Source: Sphingomonas palustris
GTDB taxonomy: Bacteria > Pseudomonadota > Alphaproteobacteria > Sphingomonadales > Sphingomonadaceae
Reading direction: 5' to 3'
Assembly (NCBI GenBank): GCA_026225215.1
Contig: JAMFSI010000110.1
Location: 62,001-126,000 of the forward strand
DNA length: 64,000 bases
Position numbers and translations under genes: made by a program. Positions 1 to 8,185 of this stretch are shown piece after piece. Numbering within the stretch: the first letter of the stretch is position 1; each line of letters starts with the position of its first letter. The notes below the pieces were generated by a model. That model was not told the DNA's origin, searched no databases, and saw only the letters and a list, made by a program, of their open reading frames with translations.

Positions 1-655
1 AAATGATCGGGACATCGGGCGCGACACGGAGGATATCATCCGCTGCGTCGAGGCCCGAGCTGCCGTCCGCAAGCTGAATATCGGCCAGAACCAAACCCGG
101 CGGACGGGCCGCGGCGGATTCGATTGCCTGCGTGCGGGTGGCGGCGGTGTCGGAAATCGTCAGGCCGAGCGAAGTGACGATTTGCTCCAGCTGCATCGCG
201 ATCAGCGGCTCATCCTCGATGATCAGCACATTGGTCGCAGTATCGCGCGCGATATCATTGGCAGCCGCCTGGGCCAGCGTCGCGACCTCTTGCGCAGCTA
301 TGCCCATGATCCGGGCCGCCTCCGCATGGGTGAATTCCTCCACCGCGGTCAGTAGCAAGGCCTCGCGCTGGCGCGGCGCGATCGCCGCAAGATGCGTCTG
401 GGCTGCGGTTTCGCGAGCAGAGCTGCCCCGTCCGCCTGGAAGAGCTTCGGCCTCATTGCTTTGCCACTGCCGCGTGAAGGCGGTATAAAGCGCGACGCGG
501 CCACCTTTGAGGCTCTCCCGCATCTCTGTATCGGTCAGCGCATTTGCCAAGGTAGCACGCACCAGCGCGTCCCCGCGATACTGGCTGCCGGTCAGCGCGC
601 GCGCATAGCGGCGCAGATAGGGCAGATGTTCGGCGATCTGGTTGCCCAGCGGCAT
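1..655 (-). CDS. phyR: PhyR general stress response anti-anti-sigma regulator (3' end cut by window edge)
   Basis: PhyR switches on the alphaproteobacterial general stress response. When its receiver is phosphorylated, the sigma-like N-terminal half binds the anti-sigma factor NepR and frees EcfG. Here residues 1-140 form the helical sigma-like part (start MPLGNQIAEHLPYLRRYARA). The receiver begins near residue 143 (VLIIEDEPLIAMQ), with the phospho-acceptor Asp near residue 192 in LADIQLADGSSG. 218 residues are inside the window; the family is about 265 long, so some 45 C-terminal residues are missing. The ATG at 655 has AGGA about 8 nt upstream. A GSR-type promoter lies just upstream, as expected for autoregulated phyR. 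nepR and ecfG are not in the window. Confidence 0.93.
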   Translation of the reverse strand, partial: MPLGNQIAEHLPYLRRYARALTGSQYRGDALVRATLANALTDTEMRESLKGGRVALYTAFTRQWQSNEAEALPGGRGSSARETAAQTHLAAIAPRQREALLLTAVEEFTHAEAARIMGIAAQEVATLAQAAANDIARDTATNVLIIEDEPLIAMQLEQIVTSLGLTISDTAATRTQAIESAAARPPGLVLADIQLADGSSGLDAADDILRVAPDVPII

Positions 656-684
656 GGTCAATTCCTAAATGGATTCCACCTTAA

Positions 685-709
685 AATGCGCTAAACCAAG
701 TGATGTTCC
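685..709 (-). promoter_or_regulatory. Putative EcfG (general stress sigma) promoter of phyR
   Basis: On the minus strand GGAAC (709-705), a 16-nt spacer and CATT (688-685) resemble the alphaproteobacterial stress promoter GGAAC-N16/17-CGTT. It lies about 30 nt upstream of the phyR ATG, leaving a short leader. The -10 element has one mismatch. Confidence 0.6.
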
Positions 710-789
710 CTTCCCGGCAAGCTGTTGCCGGCAGCTGAAAAGCGCGTTGGCGCCGTTCAAAAAAATTTCAAATTTTTTTTGGGCCGCCG

Positions 790-814
790 GGAACTGCCTT
801 CCGGCTGGTGGGTT
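790..814 (+). promoter_or_regulatory. Putative EcfG promoter driving a GsrN-like sRNA
   Basis: GGAAC (790-794), a 16-nt spacer and GGTT (811-814) match the general-stress promoter layout with one mismatch in the -10 element. It is divergent from phyR. It points into a short transcript that ends at a strong terminator at 878-912, not directly into a coding region. An A/T-rich tract (about 760-780) separates the two divergent promoters. Confidence 0.55.
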
Positions 815-820
815 AAGCTG

Positions 821-912
821 TTGTCACCGCCGAGACCCCCCCCCTCCCGTCCAAGCGGCCGGTGACACTATCCCGAAGGCCTCTGTTCCTAGCGAACGGA
901 GGCCTTTTTTTT
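821..912 (+). ncRNA. Candidate GsrN-like stress-induced small RNA
   Basis: A transcript starting about 7 nt after the putative EcfG promoter would be about 92 nt long and form two hairpins. The 5' hairpin pairs 823-829 with 860-866 (7 bp, then two more pairs past a bulge). Its loop exposes nine consecutive C residues (836-844) followed by TCCCG. The 3' hairpin is an intrinsic terminator (878-904 plus eight T). GsrN of Caulobacter is a GSR-controlled sRNA whose 5' C-rich loop pairs with target mRNAs, so promoter class, size, C-rich loop and location beside phyR all agree. No convincing reading frame exists here. Homology is inferred from architecture only. Confidence 0.6.
876..912 (+). terminator. 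Intrinsic terminator of the candidate sRNA
   Basis: Stem GGCCTCTGTTC (878-888) pairs with GAACGGAGGCC (894-904) with one G-T pair and a 5-nt loop, followed by eight T (905-912). It lies inside any reading of the next gene that starts before 912, which argues that the transporter gene begins downstream of it. Confidence 0.85.
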
Positions 913-917
913 GGAAA

Positions 918-2801
918 ATGGCCAAGGCAACGCTAGGCTTGCATAAGGCGCAGCCCTCCCGCAAATATCCGAAGATCCGAAGGGAATGCGATCTGGCTCA
1001 CGATGTGCCCGCGCTGGCGGTTAGCGATCTTCGCGTAGAATTCACCACGCATGATGGTGCGGTTGCGGCGGTGCGCGGGGTCAGTTTCGCGGTAGCGCGC
1101 GGGGAATGTCTCGCCATCGTCGGCGAAAGCGGTTCGGGCAAGAGCCAGACCTGCATGGCGATCATGGGCCTGATCGCGGAAAACGGCCGGGTGTCGGGCT
1201 CTGCACGCATCGATGGCATCGAAGCGATCGGCGCGGACCGCAAGACCCAGGCGAAGCTGCGCGGCCAGCGTGCCGGCATGATCTTTCAAGACCCGCTGAC
1301 CGCGCTGACCCCGCATATCCGGATCGGCGACCAGATCGGCGAGGCTTTACGCGCGCATCTCGGCCTCGATGCCGAGGCCGTGCGGGCGCGCGCGCTCGAA
1401 TGGCTGGAGCGGGTGCGCATCCCCGATGCCGCGCGGCGGCTGCGGCAATATCCGCATGAGCTGTCGGGCGGGATGCGCCAGCGGGTGATGATCGCCGGGG
1501 CCATGGCCTGCAACCCGGCGCTGCTGATCGCCGATGAGCCGACCACGGCGCTGGACGTGACGGTGCAGGCCGAGGTGCTCGACATCATGGCCGATGTCAT
1601 GCGCGAATCGGGCACGGCGCTGGTGCTGATCACCCATGATATGGGCGTAGTCGCGCGGTTGGCCGACCGGGTCTGCGTGATGAAGGACGGCGCCTTCGTC
1701 GAGCAGGGCTCCGCTGCCCAGGTGTTCGGCGCCCCGCAGGCCGATTACACCCGCCGCTTGCTCGATGCCATTCCCCGGCTCGACGGCACCGGCCCGGCGC
1801 AACGCGCGCAACTGACCGAAGTGTCACCCGACGCGGAAGTGGTGGTGCAGGGCGAGGATATCCGGGTCCATTTCCCGGTCGGCGGCGGCTTGTTTCGCAA
1901 GGGCCGGTTGCTGCGCGCAGTCGATGGAGTCGATCTCGCCATCCGCGCCGGCGAGACGCTGGGCGTGGTCGGCGAAAGCGGCTGCGGCAAATCGACGCTG
2001 TCGCGCGCGGTGCTCAAGCTGCTGCCGGCAGGTTCGGGGGATTTCGGCGGCAGCGTCACCTTTCTCGGCCGCGACCTCTCCGCGCTCGACCAGAAGGACA
2101 TGCGCGCCGCGCGCAAGGATCTGCAGATCGTGTTCCAGGATCCACTCGCCAGCCTCGATCCGCGCATGACCATCGGCGCCTCGATCGCCGAGCCGCTGGT
2201 CACCTTCAGCCCGCATATCGCCCGCGCCGAACGCGAGGCAAGAGTCGCGGCGATGATGACCAAGGTCGGCCTGCCCGGCTACCTGATCAACCGCTATCCC
2301 CACGAACTCTCCGGCGGCCAGAACCAGCGCGCCGGCATCGCCCGCGCCACGATCATGGGCCCGCGCCTGGTCATCTGCGACGAAGCCGTCTCCGCGCTCG
2401 ACGTCTCGATCCGCGCGCAGATCATCGACCTGCTGATCGAGCTGCAGAAAAGCGACGGACTGGCGATGATGTTCATCAGCCACGATCTCGCCGTGGTCCG
2501 CGAGGTCAGCCATCGGGTGATGGTGCTGTACCTCGGCCGGGTGGTCGAGGAAGCCCCGCGCGACGCGCTCTACAGCGATCCGCACCACCCCTATACCCGC
2601 GCGCTGATGGCCGCCGCCCTGACCCCCGACCCCGCCTTCGAAAGCAGACGCACCCGCCTCCGCCTGACCGGCGAGCCCCCCAGCCCCTTCGACCCCCGCG
2701 CCGCCTTCCGCTTCCTGCCCTCGCGCGCGGAAGCCGGCGCGCCGCTCCCGGAACTGCGCAGCGTGGCGCCGGGGCATCGGGTGGCGGAGTTTGAGGGTTA
2801 A
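918..2801 (+). CDS. Oligopeptide-type ABC transporter ATP-binding protein with two fused ATPase domains (YejF/DppDF-like)
   Basis: Cytoplasmic ATPase that would power peptide import through the OppB/OppC-type permeases encoded opposite it. Two complete nucleotide-binding domains are fused. The first has Walker A GESGSGKS (residues 69-76 from 918) and signature LSGGMRQR; the second has Walker [10 protein letters not shown] and signature LSGGQNQR. Both keep DE-type Walker B motifs ([24 protein letters not shown]). The C-terminal region has the usual peptide-ABC [10 protein letters not shown] block. The start is uncertain: the ATG at 918 is the first after the terminator, but similarity to the family begins near residue 30, so GTG at 1005 is a real alternative. 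It is convergent with its presumed partners, which is unusual. Confidence 0.88.
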   Translation: MAKATLGLHKAQPSRKYPKIRRECDLAHDVPALAVSDLRVEFTTHDGAVAAVRGVSFAVARGECLAIVGESGSGKSQTCMAIMGLIAENGRVSGSARIDGIEAIGADRKTQAKLRGQRAGMIFQDPLTALTPHIRIGDQIGEALRAHLGLDAEAVRARALEWLERVRIPDAARRLRQYPHELSGGMRQRVMIAGAMACNPALLIADEPTTALDVTVQAEVLDIMADVMRESGTALVLITHDMGVVARLADRVCVMKDGAFVEQGSAAQVFGAPQADYTRRLLDAIPRLDGTGPAQRAQLTEVSPDAEVVVQGEDIRVHFPVGGGLFRKGRLLRAVDGVDLAIRAGETLGVVGESGCGKSTLSRAVLKLLPAGSGDFGGSVTFLGRDLSALDQKDMRAARKDLQIVFQDPLASLDPRMTIGASIAEPLVTFSPHIARAEREARVAAMMTKVGLPGYLINRYPHELSGGQNQRAGIARATIMGPRLVICDEAVSALDVSIRAQIIDLLIELQKSDGLAMMFISHDLAVVREVSHRVMVLYLGRVVEEAPRDALYSDPHHPYTRALMAAALTPDPAFESRRTRLRLTGEPPSPFDPRAAFRFLPSRAEAGAPLPELRSVAPGHRVAEFEG

Positions 2802-2848
2802 GGACAAGCCGGAAACGAAGGCAGCCGTGTCACAGAACTTCCCGTTCC

Positions 2849-2936
2849 CGTCCGTCCTGAGCTTGTCGAAGGACTGCTTTCTTTCCACCGCCTGCCGAAG
2901 AGAAGGGCAGTCCTTCGACAAGCTCAGGACGGACGG
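2849..2936. repeat. REP-like palindromic repeat doublet, copy 1
   Basis: Two 29-bp arms (2849-2877 and 2908-2936) are perfect inverted copies around a 30-nt loop. The core is CTTCGACAAGCTCAGGAC. It sits between two convergent genes, where it may act as a bidirectional attenuator. Related copies occur at 19514-19605 and 47614-47705. Confidence 0.85.
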
Positions 2937-2970
2937 GGAAGATAGGGTTGGTCTCGGCGGGTACCGATCC

Positions 2971-4587
2971 TCACCTCACCTCCGGCGGCGGCCCCTTCCG
3001 GCACAAATAGCGCTTCAAATGCCAGTTCGTCGGGTTGTCCACCCAGCCGGTGATGTCAGGATTGACCAGATAGCGCGCCGCGTCGGTGATGATCGGCGCC
3101 ACGGCGACGTCGTCCAGGGCGACGGCTTCGGCCTGGGCCAGGATCTGCGCGCGCTTGTGCAGGTCGCGCTGTTGATCGCTCTGGCTGAGCAGCGCGTCGT
3201 AGCGGGGGCTGGAATAATGGCTGTGGTTCTGCGACCCGGTCTGAGTGGCCAGCAATTCAAGGAAGGTCATCGGGTCGTCGTAATCCATCGCCCAGCCGTC
3301 CCAGGCGATTTCGAAATTGCCGGCGTTGAGATCGGCGTAGAGGATCTGCGTTTCCTCCGGCGCCAGGGAGGCATCGACGCCGATCGCGCGCCAGTCGGCC
3401 TGCAAGGCGGTGGCGGAAATCTTGGCGGTTTCGCCGTATTTGAATTCCAGTTGCAGCGGGTGTTCGGGGCCGTAGCCGGCCTGGCGGAGCAGCGCCCGTG
3501 CTGCGGCCTGACGTCGCGCGAACGGCCAGTGCGACCAGGCCGGCGCCGCTGCCGGGGTGTAATCGAGCAGGCCAGGCGGGGTGAAGCTGTACAGCGCTTG
3601 CGGCGCATGGCCCATCAATTTGTCGGCGAGAAACTCGCGGTCGATCCCGAGTGAGAGCGCGAGACGGACGCGCTTGTCCTGCAATTTGGCGACGCGCTGA
3701 TTCATCGAGAGATACCAGATGGCGAGATAAGGCACGCCATGGACGTAAGCCGGCATATGCTGGCGCAGATAACGGGTGCGCGGCAGGGAAAAGGTGTAGT
3801 TCAGATCATACTCGCCGCTCTGGACGAGGCGTTCGCCAGTGACGGCATCAGCAGTGGGATAATAGCTGATCTGGTCGAAGCAGACCGAGCCATTGTCCCA
3901 GAAACGCGGATTGCGGGCCAGCAGCACGCGCTGGCCGATCTGCCAGGATTTCAGCACATAGGGCCCGTTCGAGACGATATGTGCCGGGTCGAGCCAGGCG
4001 TCGCCCCAGCGTTGTATGACATGCGCCGGCAGCGGCAGCGCGCTGGTGTGAACGAGCAGCAGCGGGAGATAGGGTGCCGGGTGCGTCAGCGTCAGTTGCA
4101 GCGTATGCGGGTCGAGCGCGCGCGCGCCGATCGTCGCGAGCGCGGCCTTGCCTTCGTTCACCGCCTCGGCGCCGGCAATCGGGTAAAACAGATAGGCAGT
4201 CGGCGAGGCGGTGGCCGGATTTTCGAGCCGCTGCAGGGCAAAGACGAAATCGCCGGCGGTCACCGGCACGTCGTCCGACCATTGCGCATCGCGCAGATGG
4301 AAGGTCCAGATGAGTCCGTCGGGCGAGACCTCCCACGAGGTCGCCATGCCGGGCACGACTTCGCCCCTGGCGTTCCACTGCGTCAGGCCGACGAACAAAT
4401 CGTACTGGATATTGCCTTCCCAGACGTTCTGCGACTTGCTGGGATCGAGCGTCAGCGGCTCGCCGGCATTGCCCGCCTCCAGGCAGCGCAGCCCGGCGGG
4501 ACAAGGCGCGCGGCCGCCGCCGCCCGAGCAGGCGGCGAGTGCCAAAGCCAGCAGCAGCGCGGTGATGACGGAAGCAGCGGAACGCAT
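2971..4587 (-). CDS. Peptide ABC transporter substrate-binding lipoprotein (SBP family 5)
   Basis: Extracytoplasmic receptor of the oligopeptide importer. From the ATG at 4587 the protein is 538 aa and starts with a lipoprotein signal (MRSAASVITALLLALALAAC, lipid-anchored Cys at residue 20). The family-5 fold is recognisable by the early block GEPLTLDPSKSQNVWEG, by GLIWTFHLRDAQWSDD, and by the C-terminal DYDDPMTFLELL region. A longer frame to 4629 exists, but it would overlap the permease stop and bury the signal peptide, so 4587 is preferred. It follows the OppC-type permease by 4 nt and is the last gene of the operon. Confidence 0.9.
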   Translation of the reverse strand: MRSAASVITALLLALALAACSGGGGRAPCPAGLRCLEAGNAGEPLTLDPSKSQNVWEGNIQYDLFVGLTQWNARGEVVPGMATSWEVSPDGLIWTFHLRDAQWSDDVPVTAGDFVFALQRLENPATASPTAYLFYPIAGAEAVNEGKAALATIGARALDPHTLQLTLTHPAPYLPLLLVHTSALPLPAHVIQRWGDAWLDPAHIVSNGPYVLKSWQIGQRVLLARNPRFWDNGSVCFDQISYYPTADAVTGERLVQSGEYDLNYTFSLPRTRYLRQHMPAYVHGVPYLAIWYLSMNQRVAKLQDKRVRLALSLGIDREFLADKLMGHAPQALYSFTPPGLLDYTPAAAPAWSHWPFARRQAAARALLRQAGYGPEHPLQLEFKYGETAKISATALQADWRAIGVDASLAPEETQILYADLNAGNFEIAWDGWAMDYDDPMTFLELLATQTGSQNHSHYSSPRYDALLSQSDQQRDLHKRAQILAQAEAVALDDVAVAPIITDAARYLVNPDITGWVDNPTNWHLKRYLCRKGPPPEVR

Positions 4588-4591
4588 AAGG

Positions 4592-5488
4592 TCAGCGATC
4601 CTTCGGATCGATGGCATCGCGCAGCCCATCGCCGATGAAATTGAACGCCATCAGCGTCAGCGCCATCACGATCCCGGGAAAGAACAACAGCCAGGGCGCC
4701 AGCGCCATATCGCGCGCGCCTTCGCTGATCAGCGTGCCGAGCGAGGTCATCGGCTCCTGCACGCCGAGCCCAAGAAACGAGAGAAAGCTCTCGGCCAGGA
4801 TCACCCCGGGGATAGTCAGCGTGACATAGACGACCACCGGGCCAAGCAGGTTAGGCGCGATATGGCGGCGGATGATCGCGCCGCTGGTGAGGCCGGCGGC
4901 GCGCGCCGCCTCGATGAAATCCTTCTGCTTGAGCGAAATCGTCTGGCCGCGCACGATCCGCGCCATGGTCAGCCATTCGACCGCGCCGATCGCCACGAAC
5001 AGCAGGATGAAATTCTTGCCGAACGTTACCATCAGCAGGATCACGAAGAAGATGAAGGGCAGCGAATAGAGGATATCGACGATACGCATCATCACCTCAT
5101 CGATGCGCCCGCCAAAATAGCCCGCGGTGGCGCCATAAGTGATGCCGATCACCAGCGAGACCGCGGTGGCGACAACGCCCACGGTGAGTGAGACGCGCAG
5201 GCCGAGCAGCAGCCGCGCGAGCAGATCCCGTCCCAGCGCATCGGTACCCAGCAGATGGCCATAAGCCAGTGGCCCGGACCATATCTGATCCTTGTGCATG
5301 GCATCGTAAGCAAAGGGCGACAGCCACGGGCCGACGATCGCCGCGATCACCAGCAGCGCCAGGCTGGCGACCGCCGCGCGGTTGCGGAACAGGCGGCGAC
5401 GGGCATCCTGCCACAGGCTGCGGCCAGTGGGCTGGCTGGCAGTCTCGGGATCACCCGTGAAGGCTAGATCAGGCGCGGCGCCGCTCAT
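4592..5488 (-). CDS. Peptide ABC transporter permease, OppC/DppC type
   Basis: Inner-membrane permease of 298 aa that would pair with the OppB-type protein to form the peptide channel. It has an N-terminal cytoplasmic segment, a first membrane helix (VASLALLVIAAIVGPWL), the short OppC-type periplasmic loop ending HLLGTDALGRDLLARLL, then five more hydrophobic segments. The inner-membrane ABC permease motif EAARAAGLTSGAIIRRHIAPN couples to the ATPase. The start at 5488 overlaps the upstream permease stop by 4 nt (ATGA), indicating translational coupling. Confidence 0.92.
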   Translation of the reverse strand: MSGAAPDLAFTGDPETASQPTGRSLWQDARRRLFRNRAAVASLALLVIAAIVGPWLSPFAYDAMHKDQIWSGPLAYGHLLGTDALGRDLLARLLLGLRVSLTVGVVATAVSLVIGITYGATAGYFGGRIDEVMMRIVDILYSLPFIFFVILLMVTFGKNFILLFVAIGAVEWLTMARIVRGQTISLKQKDFIEAARAAGLTSGAIIRRHIAPNLLGPVVVYVTLTIPGVILAESFLSFLGLGVQEPMTSLGTLISEGARDMALAPWLLFFPGIVMALTLMAFNFIGDGLRDAIDPKDR

Positions 5489-6402
5489 GTCAGCCGCACG
5501 CGCGGATCGAGCACGGCGTAGATCAGGTCCGATACCAGGTTGAGCACCAGGATCAGCGCGGAGTATAAGATCACCGTGCCCATGACGATGGTGTAGTCGC
5601 GCTGGAGCGCGCTGGTGACGAAGAATTTGCCGAGGCCGGGCAGCGCGAAGATCTGCTCGACCACCAGCGAGCCGGTCAGCAGCGAGGCGCAGGCGGGGCC
5701 AAGATAGCTGACCAGCGGCAGCACCGCGGCGGGCAGTGCGTGGCGCAGCAGGATACGCCGCTGCGAGAGGCCCTTGGCACGCGCGGTGCGGATGAAATTG
5801 GAGCGCAGCACCTCGATCATGCCGGCGCGGATCAGCCGGGTAATGATGGCGATCTGCGGCAGCGCCAGCACCAGCACGGGCAGCACCAGATTGCGCGGCC
5901 CACCCCAGCCCGCCGTCGGCAACCAACCCAGCCAACCGGCAAAGATCAGCACCAGCAGCGGCGCGGTGACGAAGGTGGGGATGCAGATACCCAGCGTCGT
6001 TATCAGCGTGGCGATGTAATCTGCCCTGCCGTTTTGGTGCAGCGCGGCAGCGATGCCGCAAGTGCCGCCGATGGCGATCGCCAGCACCAGCGCGGTGAGG
6101 CCCAACATAGCGCTTTTGAGAAAGCTTTGGCCGATGATATCGCTGACGCTCTTGTCCTGATATTTGAGCGAAGGGCCAAGATCGCCATGCGCCACGCCGC
6201 CGAGATAACCGAGATATTGCGCGGCGAGCGGGCGGTTCATGCCATATTTGGCCATGATATTGCGTTCGATTTCCGGGGTCAGCCTGCGCCCATTCTGGAA
6301 CGGGCTGCCCGGCGCCAGCCGCATCAGGAAAAAGCTCAGGGTGATCACGATCAGCAGCGTGGGAATCGCAAAGGCGATCCGGCGAGCGATGAAGATCAGC
6401 AT
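5485..6402 (-). CDS. Peptide ABC transporter permease, OppB/DppB type
   Basis: First gene of the minus-strand transporter operon, 305 aa. The N-terminal helix (IARRIAFAIPTLLIVITLSF) and the following RLAPGSPF are typical of OppB proteins. The coupling motif appears as IRTARAKGLSQRRILLRHALPAA. Six hydrophobic segments are visible. It is followed with a 4-nt overlap by the OppC-type gene and then by the binding protein. The ATPase is not in this operon but on the opposite strand at 918-2801. Confidence 0.92.
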   Translation of the reverse strand: MLIFIARRIAFAIPTLLIVITLSFFLMRLAPGSPFQNGRRLTPEIERNIMAKYGMNRPLAAQYLGYLGGVAHGDLGPSLKYQDKSVSDIIGQSFLKSAMLGLTALVLAIAIGGTCGIAAALHQNGRADYIATLITTLGICIPTFVTAPLLVLIFAGWLGWLPTAGWGGPRNLVLPVLVLALPQIAIITRLIRAGMIEVLRSNFIRTARAKGLSQRRILLRHALPAAVLPLVSYLGPACASLLTGSLVVEQIFALPGLGKFFVTSALQRDYTIVMGTVILYSALILVLNLVSDLIYAVLDPRVRLT

Positions 6403-6481
6403 AGGCGCGGGGGACGAGGCAGCATTATGCCCAGCCTAGCAGCGGCGTGCGCGCTGTCAGCATTAAACTGTCATAAATGAG

Positions 6482-7042
6482 TCAGCCCAGCCACATCCGC
6501 TGCACTTCCTTCTGGCGATCGAGGAACTGATGCTTCAGCGCTCCGGCGACATGCAGGAACAGCAGCGCATACAGCGCATCGGCCGACAGCCCATGCGCCG
6601 CTTCGAAGAATTCATGAACCTGATCCTTCATCTCGGGCGCCAGATGCATGATCAGCGGAAGATGCGGAAATTCGAACAGGCCGAACCAGATGATCGGATG
6701 ATACTCTTTGCCGGTATGGGCCGAGTCCATGAAATAGCCGGTCAGCGGCAGGCCGAACATCACCAGATAGAGCAAGCCATGGACGCCATGCGACAGCCAC
6801 CGCTCCCACCGCTGATACGACGGGGGATAGGCGGGAGGCCGGTGGCCGATGCGCCACAACAAGCGCAGCAGCGCCAGGCCGAGCACGGTCAGACCGATCG
6901 ACTTGTGGATATTCATCACCGAATGAACCTCGGGTTTGGGCAGCGAGTCCGAACTCCAGGCCAGCAACACATTGACGACGATCAGCCCTGCCACCAGCCA
7001 GTGCAGCAGCACCGCGACCGAGGTGTAACGGCGAACGGGCAT
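6482..7042 (-). CDS. Cytochrome b561-family membrane protein
   Basis: A 186-aa four-helix membrane haemoprotein that would transfer electrons between the quinone pool and periplasmic acceptors. It shows the family pattern of helices each carrying a histidine: ALLHWLVAGLIV, MNIHKSIGLTVLG, SHGVHGLLYLVMF and ALLFLHVAGALKHQF. The ATG at 7042 (MPVRRYTSVAVLLHW) is preferred because AAGGGGA lies upstream at good spacing and longer frames add only basic, repeat-encoded residues. It lies 79 nt upstream of the permease operon on the same strand. The electron acceptor is unknown. Confidence 0.88.
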   Translation of the reverse strand: MPVRRYTSVAVLLHWLVAGLIVVNVLLAWSSDSLPKPEVHSVMNIHKSIGLTVLGLALLRLLWRIGHRPPAYPPSYQRWERWLSHGVHGLLYLVMFGLPLTGYFMDSAHTGKEYHPIIWFGLFEFPHLPLIMHLAPEMKDQVHEFFEAAHGLSADALYALLFLHVAGALKHQFLDRQKEVQRMWLG

Positions 7043-7128
7043 TTCGGCTTTCCCCTTGGGCTGACATTTCGGTGCGATCCGCCAGGGCTTCATCCGCAAT
7101 CGATTATGGCTGGACAGTGAACGTCTGA

Positions 7129-7294
7129 CTCCCCTCCCGCTTGCGGGAGGGACTGGGGGTGGCATTGCTTCGCCAGAATTGAGAGCTTCGGCGCCAGGCC
7201 AAACACTGGAAAGAAACAGTTACCAAAGCGCTGCGCCAAGATTGCAAAGTTGAAAGTGCCCACCCCCCGGCCTCTCCCGCAAGTGGGCGGGGAG
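7129..7294. repeat. Long GC-rich inverted-repeat element between sufA and cytochrome b561
   Basis: Arms at 7129-7162 and 7260-7294 are imperfect inverted copies, each with its own small palindrome (for example CTCCCGCTTGCGGGAG). They flank about 97 nt with no convincing gene. The architecture resembles the palindromic elements at 10921-11357, 16145-16292, 18317-18418 and 43990-44134, but the sequence differs. It fills most of the 7043-7310 intergenic space and may be a non-autonomous mobile element. Confidence 0.6.
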
Positions 7295-7310
7295 AAGACG
7301 GCCGATCGCT

Positions 7311-7700
7311 TCAGACCGTAAAGCTCTCGCCGCAGCCGCAACTGCCCTTGGCATTGGGGTTCTGGAATACGAAGCCGGCGGTGAAATCGTCCTCCTGCCA
7401 GTCCATGGTGCTGCCGATCAGATAGAGCACGCTGGCGCCGTCGATGAAAAACAGCCCGCCGGGGGTTTCGATGCGCTCGTCCATCGGATTGGCTGCGGTG
7501 ACATAATCGACCGAATAGGCCAGCCCCGAGCAACCCCGGCGCGGCGTCGACAGCTTGACGCCGATCGCGTCTGCGGGAGCCTGGGCCATCAGCTTGGCGA
7601 TCCGCGCCTCGGCAGACGGGGTCAGCAGCACGGCGGCGGGGCGCGGGCGGCGGGTGGTGGTGGTGCCCCCCTTGGCTTCGCTATGCATCGCGTTCATCAC
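7311..7700 (-). CDS. sufA: SUF-system A-type Fe-S carrier (SufA/IscA/HesB family)
   Basis: Accepts nascent Fe-S clusters from the SufBCD scaffold and delivers them to apo-proteins in the cytoplasm. The 129-aa protein has an N-terminal extension of about 25 residues and then the HesB fold. The three ligand cysteines are visible in RRGCSGLAY and in the C-terminal GSCGCGESFTV. It is the last gene of the operon; its start (GTG 7700, or ATG 7697) overlaps the sufT stop, implying coupling. Confidence 0.93.
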   Translation of the reverse strand: MMNAMHSEAKGGTTTTRRPRPAAVLLTPSAEARIAKLMAQAPADAIGVKLSTPRRGCSGLAYSVDYVTAANPMDERIETPGGLFFIDGASVLYLIGSTMDWQEDDFTAGFVFQNPNAKGSCGCGESFTV

Positions 7701-8185
7701 AACATCCCCAGTTCGAGGCGAGCTTCATCGCTCATTTTCTGCGGATCCCATGGCGGATCCCACACCAGATTGACCTCGGCGTCACGCACACCGGGCACGC
7801 TACTAACGCGCAGTTCGACTTCGCCCGGCATCGATTCGGCGACCGGGCAATGCGGCGTGGTCAGCGTCATGGTCACGACAACGGCGCCATCGCCGGTGAC
7901 ATCGACGCCATAAATCAGGCCGAGATCATAGATATTGACCGGGATTTCGGGATCGAAAATCTCGCGCAGCGCGGTAATCACGGCCTCATAAAGGTCGCCG
8001 CCGGGCTCGCCCGAGCTGATCCCCTCGGGCTTGGCCGCGAGAAAGCCCTCAAGGTAATCCTTCTTCCGCTCGATTTTCTCAGCTGCCGTTTCAACCGGCA
8101 ACACCGCATCTTCTACCCGCGCGCGGGGCGGCGGGGTCGCGCTTTCGACTTGTTCGACGGCAAAGCCGCGCGGTTCGTCATTCAT
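7697..8185 (-). CDS. sufT: SUF-associated MIP18/DUF59 protein (SufT-like)
   Basis: A 162-aa protein of the MIP18 (DUF59) family, which helps mature Fe-S proteins alongside SUF. The first 60 residues look disordered and proline/glutamate-rich. The DUF59 core follows, with EIFDPEIPVNIYDLGLIYGV, then TTPHCPVAESMPGEV with its conserved cysteine, and WDPPWDPQKMSDEAR near the end. It overlaps sufS by 4 nt and sufA by 4 nt. Confidence 0.92.
   Translation of the reverse strand: MNDEPRGFAVEQVESATPPPRARVEDAVLPVETAAEKIERKKDYLEGFLAAKPEGISSGEPGGDLYEAVITALREIFDPEIPVNIYDLGLIYGVDVTGDGAVVVTMTLTTPHCPVAESMPGEVELRVSSVPGVRDAEVNLVWDPPWDPQKMSDEARLELGML

Noticed and set aside
669-917. An N-terminal extension of the double-ATPase protein starting near 669
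   Set aside because: It would run through an EcfG-type promoter, a C-rich hairpin and a strong intrinsic terminator, and its residues have no resemblance to ABC ATPases.
1824-2921. Long open frame antisense to the ATPase gene
   Set aside because: High-GC codon shadow of a clear gene; composition (His/Arg/Gly/Ala) is typical of such shadows and no domain is recognisable.
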